A stretch of 64,000 bases of DNA from Cellulophaga sp. BC115SP (GTDB taxonomy: Bacteria; Bacteroidota; Bacteroidia; Cytophagales; Spirosomataceae), in assembly GCF_009905545.1 (NCBI RefSeq), contig NZ_JAAALB010000009.1, positions 1 through 64,000 of the forward strand, written 5' to 3'. Each line of letters begins with the position of its first letter. Within the stretch, counting starts at the first letter, position 1. Shown here in pieces: positions 22,035 through 30,064 of this stretch. The notes below the pieces were generated by a model. The model did not search any database. It was given only the letters and a program-made list of their open reading frames with translations, and was not told the DNA's origin. A program made the translations under genes and the position numbers.

Positions 22035-22074
22035 TGTTTGGTTACAGCGGATAAACTTGTAACCAAACATTTTC
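22035..22074 (+). terminator. Intercistronic hairpin after the TonB receptor
   Basis: Perfect 12-bp arms 'tgtttggttaca' (22035-22046) and 'tgtaaccaaaca' (22058-22069), followed by 'ttttc'. It lies 16 bp before the PepSY gene start and may partly terminate or stabilise the receptor mRNA. Confidence 0.7.
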
Positions 22075-22089
22075 TCAATCTAAGAAAAA

Positions 22090-23637
22090 ATGTCACAATC
22101 AATAACTTCAGATTTTGAGGGTAAAAACTCAAAAAGTCAAAAGACTGGATTCAAAAAATGGATTCAACGCAATATGTACCGTTGGCATCGTATTATTGGA
22201 ATCATAGCGCTTGTTCCAACCATATTTTGGACAGCTTCGGGCGTAATGCATCCGTTTATGTCTCATTGGTTTAAAACCAAAATTGCCAATGAATTTTACA
22301 AAGCTGAAACTACTAAACAAGACGAGGTAAAACTAACCGCTGGACAAGCTCTCACACAAAACCAAATTACTTCTTTCAAAAATATTCGTTTCGTCAAGTT
22401 TAATCAGAAAAGTTATTATCAAGTAAAGAATTTAAAAGGTAATTTATTGTATTTCAATACAATAAATGGAAAGTCATTGCCAAATGGCGATATATTATTT
22501 GCAGAGCAGATTGCACGTTTTATGTTGGCAGACTCTACAAGCAAAATAAAAAGTATTGAAAAACTAACGGAGTTTACCGAAGAATACCCTTACGTAAACC
22601 GAATTTTACCAGCCTACAAAGTATCCTTTGATAGACCAGACAAAATGGATCTTTATGTAGAAACGGAACAAAGTCGCTTTATCGTTTTTAACGATGCTAA
22701 AAGAAAAGTTTTTATCAAAATCTTCGATATTTTCCACAACTGGGATTTTCTGAATGCTATTAGTAACAATACCATTCGAATCATTGTGATGATGATTTTT
22801 TTAACAATAATCATTGCGTCAGCTGTAGGTGGTTTGGTAATTTATGGCTTTATGTGGGGTAAATTTAAGCCAGCAAAAAAGGAAAATCAGGTAAGTATAT
22901 TTAGAAAATACCACCGTTCTATTGGACTCTGGACTAGTTTTGTCACTTTTACTTTCGCCTTTTCAGGAATCTATCATGCAACAAGGAAATTTACACCCGA
23001 TGAAAGACTGAAATACGTAAGCGAACCAATCATGCAGACAAAAGCGATAGCCCAAGATTCATTAGTGAACTTAAAAGGCGTCAGTAATATCTCTTTGGTA
23101 AAAATGAATGAACAGATTTATTGGCAACTCATCAAAAAGAACTGGGAGACCAAAGAAACGAGCTTTGAATATCTCACCGTTAATGAGCATAAACCATTGA
23201 AGGATGGTTTTAAAGTCTATGCCGAATATCTTGCTAATCAATTCTCAAATCGTGAGGCAAAAGGTGGTGAAGAATGCTGTGAAATGATGGATAACAAATC
23301 GTCTATGTCCTTGAGCGAGGCAGGTTTGAAGGAGGTCAAAATTATCACTAAATTTGCAGGGGAATACGGCTTTGTCAACAAAAGATTACCTGTTGTAAAA
23401 TTAGCATACAACACGCCAGAGCACACCACTTATTATATTGAACCTGCCACCAATCGTTTAGCAGCCAAAGTGACCGATGCTGACCGCCGTGAAGGATTTT
23501 CATTTGCTTTCTTACACAAATACAATGGTTTAGAAAGCCTAGGAAAAGATATTAGAGATGGCGTTATGACTTTAGCAGCCTTTGGAGTACTGGTGGTAAG
23601 TATTTTTGGTCTTGCCATTTTTATTAAAACTAAATAA
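22090..23637 (+). CDS. PepSY-associated membrane protein (iron-uptake associated)
   Basis: 515 residues. Membrane helices lie at about 33-55, 235-260, 278-300 and 488-510, with two PepSY-like periplasmic regions between them (PYVNRILPAYKVSFDRPD and YGFVNKRLPVVKLAYNTPE). The family (PepSY_TM, PiuB-like) is often encoded next to TonB siderophore receptors and is thought to act in ferric-siderophore reduction or transport at the inner membrane. A GGEECCEMM segment near 397-402 may be a metal site. A second, shorter PepSY_TM gene follows. Confidence 0.85.
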   Translation: MSQSITSDFEGKNSKSQKTGFKKWIQRNMYRWHRIIGIIALVPTIFWTASGVMHPFMSHWFKTKIANEFYKAETTKQDEVKLTAGQALTQNQITSFKNIRFVKFNQKSYYQVKNLKGNLLYFNTINGKSLPNGDILFAEQIARFMLADSTSKIKSIEKLTEFTEEYPYVNRILPAYKVSFDRPDKMDLYVETEQSRFIVFNDAKRKVFIKIFDIFHNWDFLNAISNNTIRIIVMMIFLTIIIASAVGGLVIYGFMWGKFKPAKKENQVSIFRKYHRSIGLWTSFVTFTFAFSGIYHATRKFTPDERLKYVSEPIMQTKAIAQDSLVNLKGVSNISLVKMNEQIYWQLIKKNWETKETSFEYLTVNEHKPLKDGFKVYAEYLANQFSNREAKGGEECCEMMDNKSSMSLSEAGLKEVKIITKFAGEYGFVNKRLPVVKLAYNTPEHTTYYIEPATNRLAAKVTDADRREGFSFAFLHKYNGLESLGKDIRDGVMTLAAFGVLVVSIFGLAIFIKTK

Positions 23638-23646
23638 TTTTCATTT

Positions 23647-23679
23647 ATCGGCTATCTGTTGACTGGTAGCCGATTTTTA
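23647..23679 (+). terminator. Intercistronic hairpin between the PepSY genes
   Basis: Arms 'atcggcta' (23647-23654) and 'tagccgat' (23667-23674) are followed by TTTTTA. It ends about 16 bp before the ATG at 23695 and looks like a weak terminator or attenuator. Confidence 0.65.
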
Positions 23680-23694
23680 TGGACATCAACAATC

Positions 23695-24777
23695 ATGCGT
23701 ATTTATCGAAATATTTATAGTGTTCACAAATGGTTTGGCTTAGTAACTGGTATTTTCTTATTACTCTTAGGCGTAAGTGGCTCACTATTAGTCTTCAAAG
23801 ACGAGCTAGAGCACTTTCTAGATCATGAATCTACAAAGGTAGTTCCTACAGGTAAACCTCTTTCTTTAGATACTCTTTATCAGATAATTGTCAAAGAATA
23901 TCCTCGATTAGATGGGGCGTCATGGATAAACCCTGTGGCTTCGCCAGATGAATCGTATAAGTTTCGTTTATATCTGAACGATGCCAAATTGATGACTTAT
24001 GATTTGGGAGGACTGAATATCAACCAATACACGGGAAAAATCATCCGAACAGGGCGAAGCGATACTTTTGTAACAGGGTTGATGGATTGGCTATTTCAAT
24101 TTCATTTTTCTTTCCATTTAGGAATGCCAGGAGCAGCGCTAACAGCCATTATGGGGATTTGTATGCTTATTTCGATTATTACGGGCTTGATTGTTTACCG
24201 AAAATTTATTTGGAAAGTACTCACTTTCAAAGTGCAAATCAAAACCAAAAACTGGCGTACTATTTCCTCGGATTTACATCGAATTGTGGGCGTTTGGGCC
24301 TTGCTTTTCAATATAGTCGTGTTTTTCACAGGCTTTTGGATGAATTTATTTGCTTTTGAAACAGAAAAGTGGAAGGTAGAAAAGGAATTAGCTCCCGAAA
24401 ATACCCTTGTAAAAGTTTCAATCGACAAGATGTATCATGAAGCCCGACTAAAAATGCCAGATTTAGTCCCTAATTATGTGTATTTCCCAACACAACCCGA
24501 AAAGAAATTTAATGTTAGAGGAAATATCGCTGGGCAAAATGCCTTATTTGCTGGTGGTAATTTTATAAAATTTGACGCTCAAACAGGTCAATTTAGTAGT
24601 ATGGGACGGTTTGAAGAGATGGAATTTTGGGACAAAATCGAAGCACTATTTTATCCACTCCATGTAGGCAACTACGGAGGTATTTTACTCAAAATACTTT
24701 ATGTTATTCTAGGACTCAGCCCCGCCCTATTGTCAATTACAGGATTTTTGCTGTGGTGGAGAAAGATGAAAATGTGA
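23695..24777 (+). CDS. PepSY-associated TM protein, PiuB-like
   Basis: 360 residues from the ATG at 23695, chosen because MRIYRNIYSVHKWFGLVTGIFLLL starts the family's typical first helix with the conserved HKWxG; a start at 23659 would fall inside the preceding hairpin. Four helices are expected (about 10-35, 130-165, 195-215, 328-352). The HKWFG, HFSFHLG and DLHRIVGVW motifs contain the conserved His residues of the PepSY_TM family, which may bind haem for electron transfer to ferric chelates. It is the last gene of the receptor cluster. Confidence 0.87.
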   Translation: MRIYRNIYSVHKWFGLVTGIFLLLLGVSGSLLVFKDELEHFLDHESTKVVPTGKPLSLDTLYQIIVKEYPRLDGASWINPVASPDESYKFRLYLNDAKLMTYDLGGLNINQYTGKIIRTGRSDTFVTGLMDWLFQFHFSFHLGMPGAALTAIMGICMLISIITGLIVYRKFIWKVLTFKVQIKTKNWRTISSDLHRIVGVWALLFNIVVFFTGFWMNLFAFETEKWKVEKELAPENTLVKVSIDKMYHEARLKMPDLVPNYVYFPTQPEKKFNVRGNIAGQNALFAGGNFIKFDAQTGQFSSMGRFEEMEFWDKIEALFYPLHVGNYGGILLKILYVILGLSPALLSITGFLLWWRKMKM

Positions 24778-24829
24778 TTAGCTTTATTTTCGAAAACCAT
24801 CGAACATAGCTCTTAGAATTACCAATATT

Positions 24830-25186
24830 ATGGAAATTAACAAACCAATAAAAACTGAAGAAGAGTATGAGTCTGCATTAAAAAAAATGGAGACTATTTT
24901 TCACGCTAAGCCTAATACAAAGGAGGGGGATTTACTTGAGTTATTATCAATTTTAGTGCATGAATACGAGCTAAAGCATCATAAAATTGAAGCACTATCT
25001 CCTATAGAAGCGCTAAAATTCGAAATGGAGGAAAAAGGGTTAAATCAAATCAGCTTAGCAAAGCAAATAGGAATGAGTAAAAGTAGTATATCCGAAATAC
25101 TTAATGGTAAGAAGCCAATGAGTGTACGATTTATGAAATACCTCCATCAACATCTTGGTATTCCAGCACATATCTTACTCTCCTAG
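24830..25186 (+). CDS. Orphan HigA-like antitoxin/HTH regulator
   Basis: 118 residues. The C-terminal half (about 58-115) is an HTH_3 (Xre) domain with LNQISLAKQIGMSKSSISEI as the recognition region; the N-terminal part (KTEEEYESALKKMETIF) is the helix typical of HigA-type antitoxins. No HigB toxin gene lies on either side; the upstream gene is the PepSY protein and downstream is a convergent TonB receptor. It may be a domesticated regulator or the survivor of a toxin-antitoxin pair. Confidence 0.8.
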   Translation: MEINKPIKTEEEYESALKKMETIFHAKPNTKEGDLLELLSILVHEYELKHHKIEALSPIEALKFEMEEKGLNQISLAKQIGMSKSSISEILNGKKPMSVRFMKYLHQHLGIPAHILLS

Positions 25187-25232
25187 AGTGAGATGAGTAA
25201 ATTGAGATTGATTGGATAAGTGATTGTATTAG

Positions 25233-25284
25233 CATTGCGTCTCTACGGAAAAAATACATATTAAACCACTCATCCACTCAATCA
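25233..25284. repeat. Dispersed repeat, 'attgcgtctctac' family
   Basis: The segment starts with 'cattgcgtctctac' and ends with 'cactcatccactcaatc'. A closely similar segment occurs in opposite orientation at 60655-60711. An imperfect internal inversion with 25196-25225 also exists. It lies between two convergent genes. Confidence 0.6.
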
Positions 25285-25291
25285 TAACTCA

Positions 25292-27478
25292 CTAAATCTT
25301 AACCGTCAAAGACAGTTGTACATTACGTCCATCCGAAGGCCAAATGCCTGGACCAGGATAGAATAGCGGTCTTTTAGTAAAATAATGCTCGTTTGTAATA
25401 TTATTGATATTCATCTTCAACTGAATCATGTCGCTTAGTCTCAAAGCTGCATTCAAATCAAGAATTCCATACGATGGGACCAAACCAATAGCTCCACTTG
25501 CATTTGGCGTGCGGGTATTTAGGGCATCGGCGAATGTCTCAGAAGTATAGCTATACAAAAGCGTTGAGCTAATAGCCCCTATGTTGAAAGTTAGACCATT
25601 GCGTGTAATTACCGTAGGAACACTCTCAATCTTATTGCCTACCACAGAAATATTTGTATTACCCGTTTTCACCTCTCCCGAAACATATTTTCCATCCATG
25701 AATGAGGTCGAAGTGAAGATTGAGAGAGACGATTTTTTACTCAAATTCCAATCCCCTTGAATAAAAATCTCCAAGCCTTTTGTCTCAGAATTTCCAATAT
25801 TAGTTCGATAAGTAATAAATGTACCTGTCTCATCTGTTATTCCTAGCGTTCCAAAACGATTATCATATCTCAACAAAAATCCTGTCACATCCCATCTCAA
25901 AAAGCCTTTTCTACCTCTATAGCCCAACTCCACATTATACCCTTTGGCATCCTTGATATTTTGATCGACTTTCTCATAAATAGAACTTGGTACCAGGTCT
26001 TTAAAAATCATTGGTCTGTACATTTGCGAGAATCCTCCATATACTTCACCTAATAAACTTGGCTTGTAGCTAAAGCTTGCTCCCAGCAAAGGATATTGGT
26101 GCTTGATAGATACAGGAATTTTATTTTCTGGATAATAGGTAATCGTACCACTCATACGGCTCTCTCCCATTTCAACCCGTGCCCCTGCATTCACTTTCAG
26201 ATTTTTCAGAACATAAAAACTATTTTCTGCATAAATAGCTATGTTATTGGTAGCAAAATGCAAGTCTCTTCCCCAAACGGGATCAACTAAAGTTAAGTCA
26301 TAATCATCGCCAGTTGTGCCCTTGCCCAATTGCGTACGATGCAAATCGTTGGTCATTACCTGAACACCACTTGCCAAATTGCTTTCCATTTGACCTATTT
26401 TGTAATGACTCAATACACGCAACTCATTGGTAAAACTATTAAAACGGTCAATATCTACCTGACGATTAGCGTATTGTAGAGTCGCACGGTTTAGTGTATC
26501 CTGAATGGTCGCTAGTTTATCAAACATCACGCTATTTCTCGTTCCAATAACTGCCGAAGAAGTAAACTCTACAGTGGTATTAGCACTCAAACGATAAGTT
26601 GCTCTAAACGACGGGACATTAATTGTAGGGCTAAAATAGTTGCGACTACGAGTTGCCTGAGTCGGATCAGTTGCAAACATTGCATCCGTTAATGGCCCTG
26701 GAATACGGTATAAATAGCTGGAACGTGCCCATTCCAAACGAAAATTCCATTTTTCGTTTGGTGCAAACTGTACCACAGCCCCCTGAGCATTCATGTTGGT
26801 ATGCTCATAATCACGATATCCGTCTCGTGATTTTTGAAGAAAATAAGTATAGTATTTCCATTTTTTAAGCGTTCCTCCCAACGATACATAATTGCTCAGA
26901 AGATTATACGAGCCTGCTGTCGAAATAGCTTCTAATTCAATGGCTTTATGATCACTAGCTTGCTTACTCACATAGTTGAGCATCCCGCCAAACTGTGCGC
27001 CATATTGCAAAGCACCCGTTCCACGAACCAATTCAATACGTTCTACACTTTCCATGGGCACACTGTAATGGCTTGCAGGATAGGCATACATATCCGAATT
27101 GGTAATAACGCCATCTTTACGAATATTGAACTCCCAACCTCGGTGTGGGTCGAGTCCACGCGTCGAAATATTGACCTGATTCCCCGTTCCATCCATATCA
27201 TACACAAATACACCAGGGACTTTGGCAAAAATCTGACGACCTGTTTTGTCGGTAATACTGGCGTTCAATTTTGATACGTTTAGGACTTCGTTTTTCTTAC
27301 CTTCCATGATATACGTACCAGTAATTCCAGAAAGGCGTCCTATGTCCTCGTGAAGACTTTTTCCTTCTACTGTAATAGTTTGTAACTCTTTAGATTTAGT
27401 AGAATCAGCCGTTTGAGCATTGGTTTTTATAGCCCAACATGATATAAATAATGTAGTTGTAAAATATTTTAAATTCAT
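25292..27478 (-). CDS. TonB-dependent receptor, FecA-like
   Basis: 728 residues with signal peptide (ends TNAQ, about 22), no carboxypeptidase-like domain, a plug domain (about 60-190) with VFVYDMDGTGNQVNISTRGL and RGWEFNIRKDGV, then the barrel ending in NVQLSLTVKI. The plug motifs match the branch around ferric dicitrate receptor FecA, so ferric citrate or a related chelate is the likely ligand (inference). The C-terminal part keeps the NITNEHYFTKRPLFYPGPG signature of this branch. A small LLKPP-ending protein gene lies 220 bp upstream on the same strand and is probably in the same regulatory unit. Confidence 0.88.
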   Translation of the reverse strand: MNLKYFTTTLFISCWAIKTNAQTADSTKSKELQTITVEGKSLHEDIGRLSGITGTYIMEGKKNEVLNVSKLNASITDKTGRQIFAKVPGVFVYDMDGTGNQVNISTRGLDPHRGWEFNIRKDGVITNSDMYAYPASHYSVPMESVERIELVRGTGALQYGAQFGGMLNYVSKQASDHKAIELEAISTAGSYNLLSNYVSLGGTLKKWKYYTYFLQKSRDGYRDYEHTNMNAQGAVVQFAPNEKWNFRLEWARSSYLYRIPGPLTDAMFATDPTQATRSRNYFSPTINVPSFRATYRLSANTTVEFTSSAVIGTRNSVMFDKLATIQDTLNRATLQYANRQVDIDRFNSFTNELRVLSHYKIGQMESNLASGVQVMTNDLHRTQLGKGTTGDDYDLTLVDPVWGRDLHFATNNIAIYAENSFYVLKNLKVNAGARVEMGESRMSGTITYYPENKIPVSIKHQYPLLGASFSYKPSLLGEVYGGFSQMYRPMIFKDLVPSSIYEKVDQNIKDAKGYNVELGYRGRKGFLRWDVTGFLLRYDNRFGTLGITDETGTFITYRTNIGNSETKGLEIFIQGDWNLSKKSSLSIFTSTSFMDGKYVSGEVKTGNTNISVVGNKIESVPTVITRNGLTFNIGAISSTLLYSYTSETFADALNTRTPNASGAIGLVPSYGILDLNAALRLSDMIQLKMNINNITNEHYFTKRPLFYPGPGIWPSDGRNVQLSLTVKI

Positions 27479-27527
27479 TTCTTCTCTTCAAAACGTAATA
27501 GTTCACTTATTAGATAAAAGCATAACT

Positions 27528-27550
27528 CTCGGCTCAATTTATGAGTCGAG
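27528..27550 (-). promoter_or_regulatory. Hairpin in the leader of the FecA-like receptor gene
   Basis: 'ctcggctca' (27528-27536) pairs with 'tgagtcgag' (27542-27550), 8 of 9 positions matching, about 50 bp before the receptor start. The rest of the 220-bp intergenic region is very AT-rich; no clear promoter is seen. Confidence 0.4.
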
Positions 27551-27699
27551 AATTAAATAAAATTTCATATTAATTATTTTGTATTTAATTAATCTATAAA
27601 TACTGAAAATATCTTATACAAAACCTTAATTATAAGATTTATATATAATTAAACTAACATGATTTATATATTAAAAATACAAATTAATTATAAGTATAA

Positions 27700-28236
27700 C
27701 TAAAAACACGGAGGTTTGAGAAGTTTCAAATAGTAGAAAAAATGATACAAAGTAGAATAATAAAAGGTTTTTTTTGTATAAATAAAGGAAGCACTTTTAG
27801 ATAAGGAAACAGTAGAAAAGGTAATGTTAGGTAAATATTCTACTACTAAGTTTTTACAGAGTTCTAATGCTTTTTGGATTGGACTAGAAGTTGGTGTTTG
27901 TCCATTTCCCAATTTAACTTCTTGCACAATTTGTTTAATTTTTTGAGTGGCTTTTTCATTCAATTGTAATACAGTAATCAAGCTATCATTTCTGTAGATT
28001 TTTTCCACTACACTATAAAACTTTCCATCGTGCTCTACCAAGGCTCTTCCTTCTACCCTATTATGAAAGTCAAAAGTATAAGGCAAAATCATTGGCATAC
28101 CAACTTCTATTCGTTCAGAAACAACATCTTCCTGTTCAATTTGTGGCGTTTCATGAACCATCAACAAAGCAATACTTTTACTAAAAATAGAATTTAGTAA
28201 TAATACCAACAGAAATATGCTTGTGAGTGCTCTCAA
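27700..28236 (-). CDS. Small exported protein ending in LLKPP, upstream of a TonB receptor
   Basis: 178 residues. A signal or anchor helix covers residues 3-26; the rest is soluble with a basic, aromatic C-terminal tail (FFYYLKLLKPPCF). The central part (VEHDGKFYSVVEKIYRNDSLITVLQL) looks like a small beta domain. I do not recognise a named family. Position before a receptor and the LLKPP end parallel the 132-residue protein at 18.9 kb, although the rest shows little similarity and no DMHCDGKC motif. Its promoter may lie in the 28-bp palindrome at 28323-28350. Confidence 0.65.
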   Translation of the reverse strand: MRALTSIFLLVLLLNSIFSKSIALLMVHETPQIEQEDVVSERIEVGMPMILPYTFDFHNRVEGRALVEHDGKFYSVVEKIYRNDSLITVLQLNEKATQKIKQIVQEVKLGNGQTPTSSPIQKALELCKNLVVEYLPNITFSTVSLSKSASFIYTKKTFYYSTLYHFFYYLKLLKPPCF

Positions 28237-28322
28237 TATTTTTATAGAAATTTTAACAAAAATAACATTTTAAACAATCTTCACCAATGATTCAAATCAT
28301 TAACTTTTCTATTTTCAAAGTG

Positions 28323-28350
28323 TTCGTTATATTTGTACAAATATAACGAA
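28323..28350. promoter_or_regulatory. 28-bp perfect palindrome over divergent -7 elements
   Basis: The arm 'ttcgttatatttgt' (28323-28336) is followed directly by its exact reverse complement (28337-28350). On each strand it contains TATATTTG, a good Bacteroidota -7 element (28328-28335 on plus; 28338-28345 on minus). It ends 6 bp before the ATG of the peroxidase gene and 87 bp before the divergent small-protein gene. A dimeric repressor bound here would block both promoters. No -33 TTTG is visible at the right distance on either strand. Confidence 0.7.
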
Positions 28351-28356
28351 TATGGA

Positions 28357-29448
28357 ATGAAAAAGCTTAAATGGTTCGTATTTGCGAGTTCGATACTTAT
28401 AATACTGATGGCTTTTGTCTCGACAGAGCTCATTCCGAGAGGCGAATATCTGTTAGAATATCCCAAAAACTTTGGAAATAGATTTTCTATTCCAAGCGAT
28501 AACCCAATGCAAAAAGAAGTGGTCTACCTAGGACGAATGCTGTTCTATGAGCCACTTTTATCTGCCAATAACCAAATTTCATGTGCCAGTTGTCATCAAC
28601 AGAAATTAGCATTTACTGATGGAAAAACTCTGAGTGTTGGCGTCAGTGGAAAAACCACCAAACGCAATAGTATGTCACTCGCCAATTTGCTTTGGGTTCG
28701 GCAATTATTTTGGGATGGTAGATCATCAAGCTTGGAAGAACAAGCCATGGGACCACTTACGCATCCTGATGAAATGGCTCAAAGTCTAGCTGTCTCATGC
28801 CAAAAACTTGAAAAGACTAAGTTGTATCCAGCACTATTTTTAGAGGTTTTTCATACAAAAAAGATTACACCCGAACTCATTACAAAATCTATTGCTCAAT
28901 TTGAAAGAACCCTTATTTCAGCCAATGCCAAATATGACCAATATTTGGCAGGAACAACATCACTTAACTCTCATGAATCCAATGGATTAAAACTATTTTC
29001 TAGCTTACCTCAACCTGAAAATGGCATTCGTGGCGCTGGCTGTGTACAGTGCCACGGGGGCGCCAAAACCTATATCGAATTATTCCATAATAATGGTCTT
29101 CCGATTGATGAAAGAGATTTGGGGCGTTTTGAAATTACACAAAACACCATTGATAAGGCAAGGTTCAGAGTTCCAACTTTGAGGAATATTGCCCTCACAG
29201 CACCCTATATGCACGATGGCAGATTTAAAACACTGGAAAATGTGCTCGACCATTATAATGAGCATATCGAGAATGTTCCGAATTTAAGTCCTTTTTTGAA
29301 AAATAATACGAACGAAAATAACGGAAAAAGTCTTGCATTAACGGTTCAGGAAAAACAAGATATTATTGCCTTTTTACATACACTCACCGATTCAAGCTTT
29401 ATTCAAAATCCCGCTTTTGCGAATCCTCATAAAACACCAAATCCATGA
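28357..29448 (+). CDS. Dihaem cytochrome c peroxidase, MauG/CCP family
   Basis: 363 residues from the ATG at 28357, chosen because it opens a signal-anchor helix and because a start at 28333 would lie within the palindrome. The two haem c sites are C76-A-S-C79-H80 and C229-V-Q-C232-H233. Other family marks are LGRMLFYEPLLS, RNSMSLAN, LFWDGRSSSLEEQA and TAPYMHDGRF, whose Met is a likely axial ligand. The protein should reduce peroxide or oxidise a partner in the periplasm and needs cytochrome c maturation (CcsBA). It overlaps the molybdopterin-fold gene by 4 bp. Confidence 0.93.
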   Translation: MKKLKWFVFASSILIILMAFVSTELIPRGEYLLEYPKNFGNRFSIPSDNPMQKEVVYLGRMLFYEPLLSANNQISCASCHQQKLAFTDGKTLSVGVSGKTTKRNSMSLANLLWVRQLFWDGRSSSLEEQAMGPLTHPDEMAQSLAVSCQKLEKTKLYPALFLEVFHTKKITPELITKSIAQFERTLISANAKYDQYLAGTTSLNSHESNGLKLFSSLPQPENGIRGAGCVQCHGGAKTYIELFHNNGLPIDERDLGRFEITQNTIDKARFRVPTLRNIALTAPYMHDGRFKTLENVLDHYNEHIENVPNLSPFLKNNTNENNGKSLALTVQEKQDIIAFLHTLTDSSFIQNPAFANPHKTPNP

Positions 29449-29891
29449 AAAAATCATTATTTATCCTATTTTCAGTACTACTCTCCTACTCTATTTCTGC
29501 CCAAAAATTAAGAATTTTCGGGGAAGTACAGCAAGAAATCAACCTCGATGCACAAGCGTTGAGTAAATACCCTTCTGTTAATTTTGAAGCAAAAGACAAA
29601 GACCAAAGCAAAACTTATAGCGCCGTGGGTGTTTATGAGCTATTCAAAGTCGCTGGCGTTACATTGGGAAATCAATTACGAGGTGAAAGTCTATCAAAAT
29701 ACGTCGTTGCAAAGGCTTCTGATGGCTATGAAGTGGTTTTTGCCTTAACCGAGTTTGACCCTGAGTTCACTGATTCACCTATTTTAATTGCACCCAACGA
29801 AGGGACTTTTAGATTGATTGTTCCAAAAGAAAAACGCCGAGCCAGATGGATTCGAGAATTGGCTTCTCTAGAGATAAAATTCTCTAAGTAA
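29445..29891 (+). CDS. Periplasmic molybdopterin-binding-fold oxidoreductase-like protein
   Basis: 148 residues with a signal peptide (ends SISAQ, 19). The rest resembles a shortened sulfite-oxidase-type Moco-binding fold: YSAVGVYELFKVAGVTLG, ASDGYEVVFALTEFDP and RLIVPKEKRRARWIRELASLEI. The cofactor-binding Cys of true sulfite oxidases is not seen, so cofactor binding is uncertain. Translational coupling (ATGA) with the dihaem peroxidase suggests that the two act together in the periplasm. Confidence 0.75.
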   Translation: MKKSLFILFSVLLSYSISAQKLRIFGEVQQEINLDAQALSKYPSVNFEAKDKDQSKTYSAVGVYELFKVAGVTLGNQLRGESLSKYVVAKASDGYEVVFALTEFDPEFTDSPILIAPNEGTFRLIVPKEKRRARWIRELASLEIKFSK

Positions 29892-29892
29892 C

Positions 29893-29960
29893 AAGAAGTT
29901 ATTGGTTAATAGTATATCAGTTATTGGATTGAACTCATAATCAGATGGATACTATCAAAA
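29893..29960. repeat. Dispersed repeat, copy B
   Basis: Begins 'aagaagttattggttaat' and ends 'gatactatcaaaa', parallel to copy A at 5508-5574. It lies directly behind the stop of the molybdopterin-fold gene. Confidence 0.6.
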
Positions 29961-30010
29961 GGCACTACTAATTTAGTCTTTCATACTGCTTATACAATTC
30001 TCTGCTTTTT

Positions 30011-30048
30011 TTGCTCAAAAAGAAATCGGTACCACAAACGGTACCGAT
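30011..30048 (-). terminator. Terminator after the hmu operon
   Basis: Arms 'atcggtacc' (30025-30033) and 'ggtaccgat' (30040-30048) form a perfect 9-bp hairpin. On the minus strand it is followed by a T-rich run (ttctttttg), so it ends the hmu transcript just behind hmuS. Confidence 0.75.
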
Positions 30049-30064
30049 TCTACAAAATCAATCA

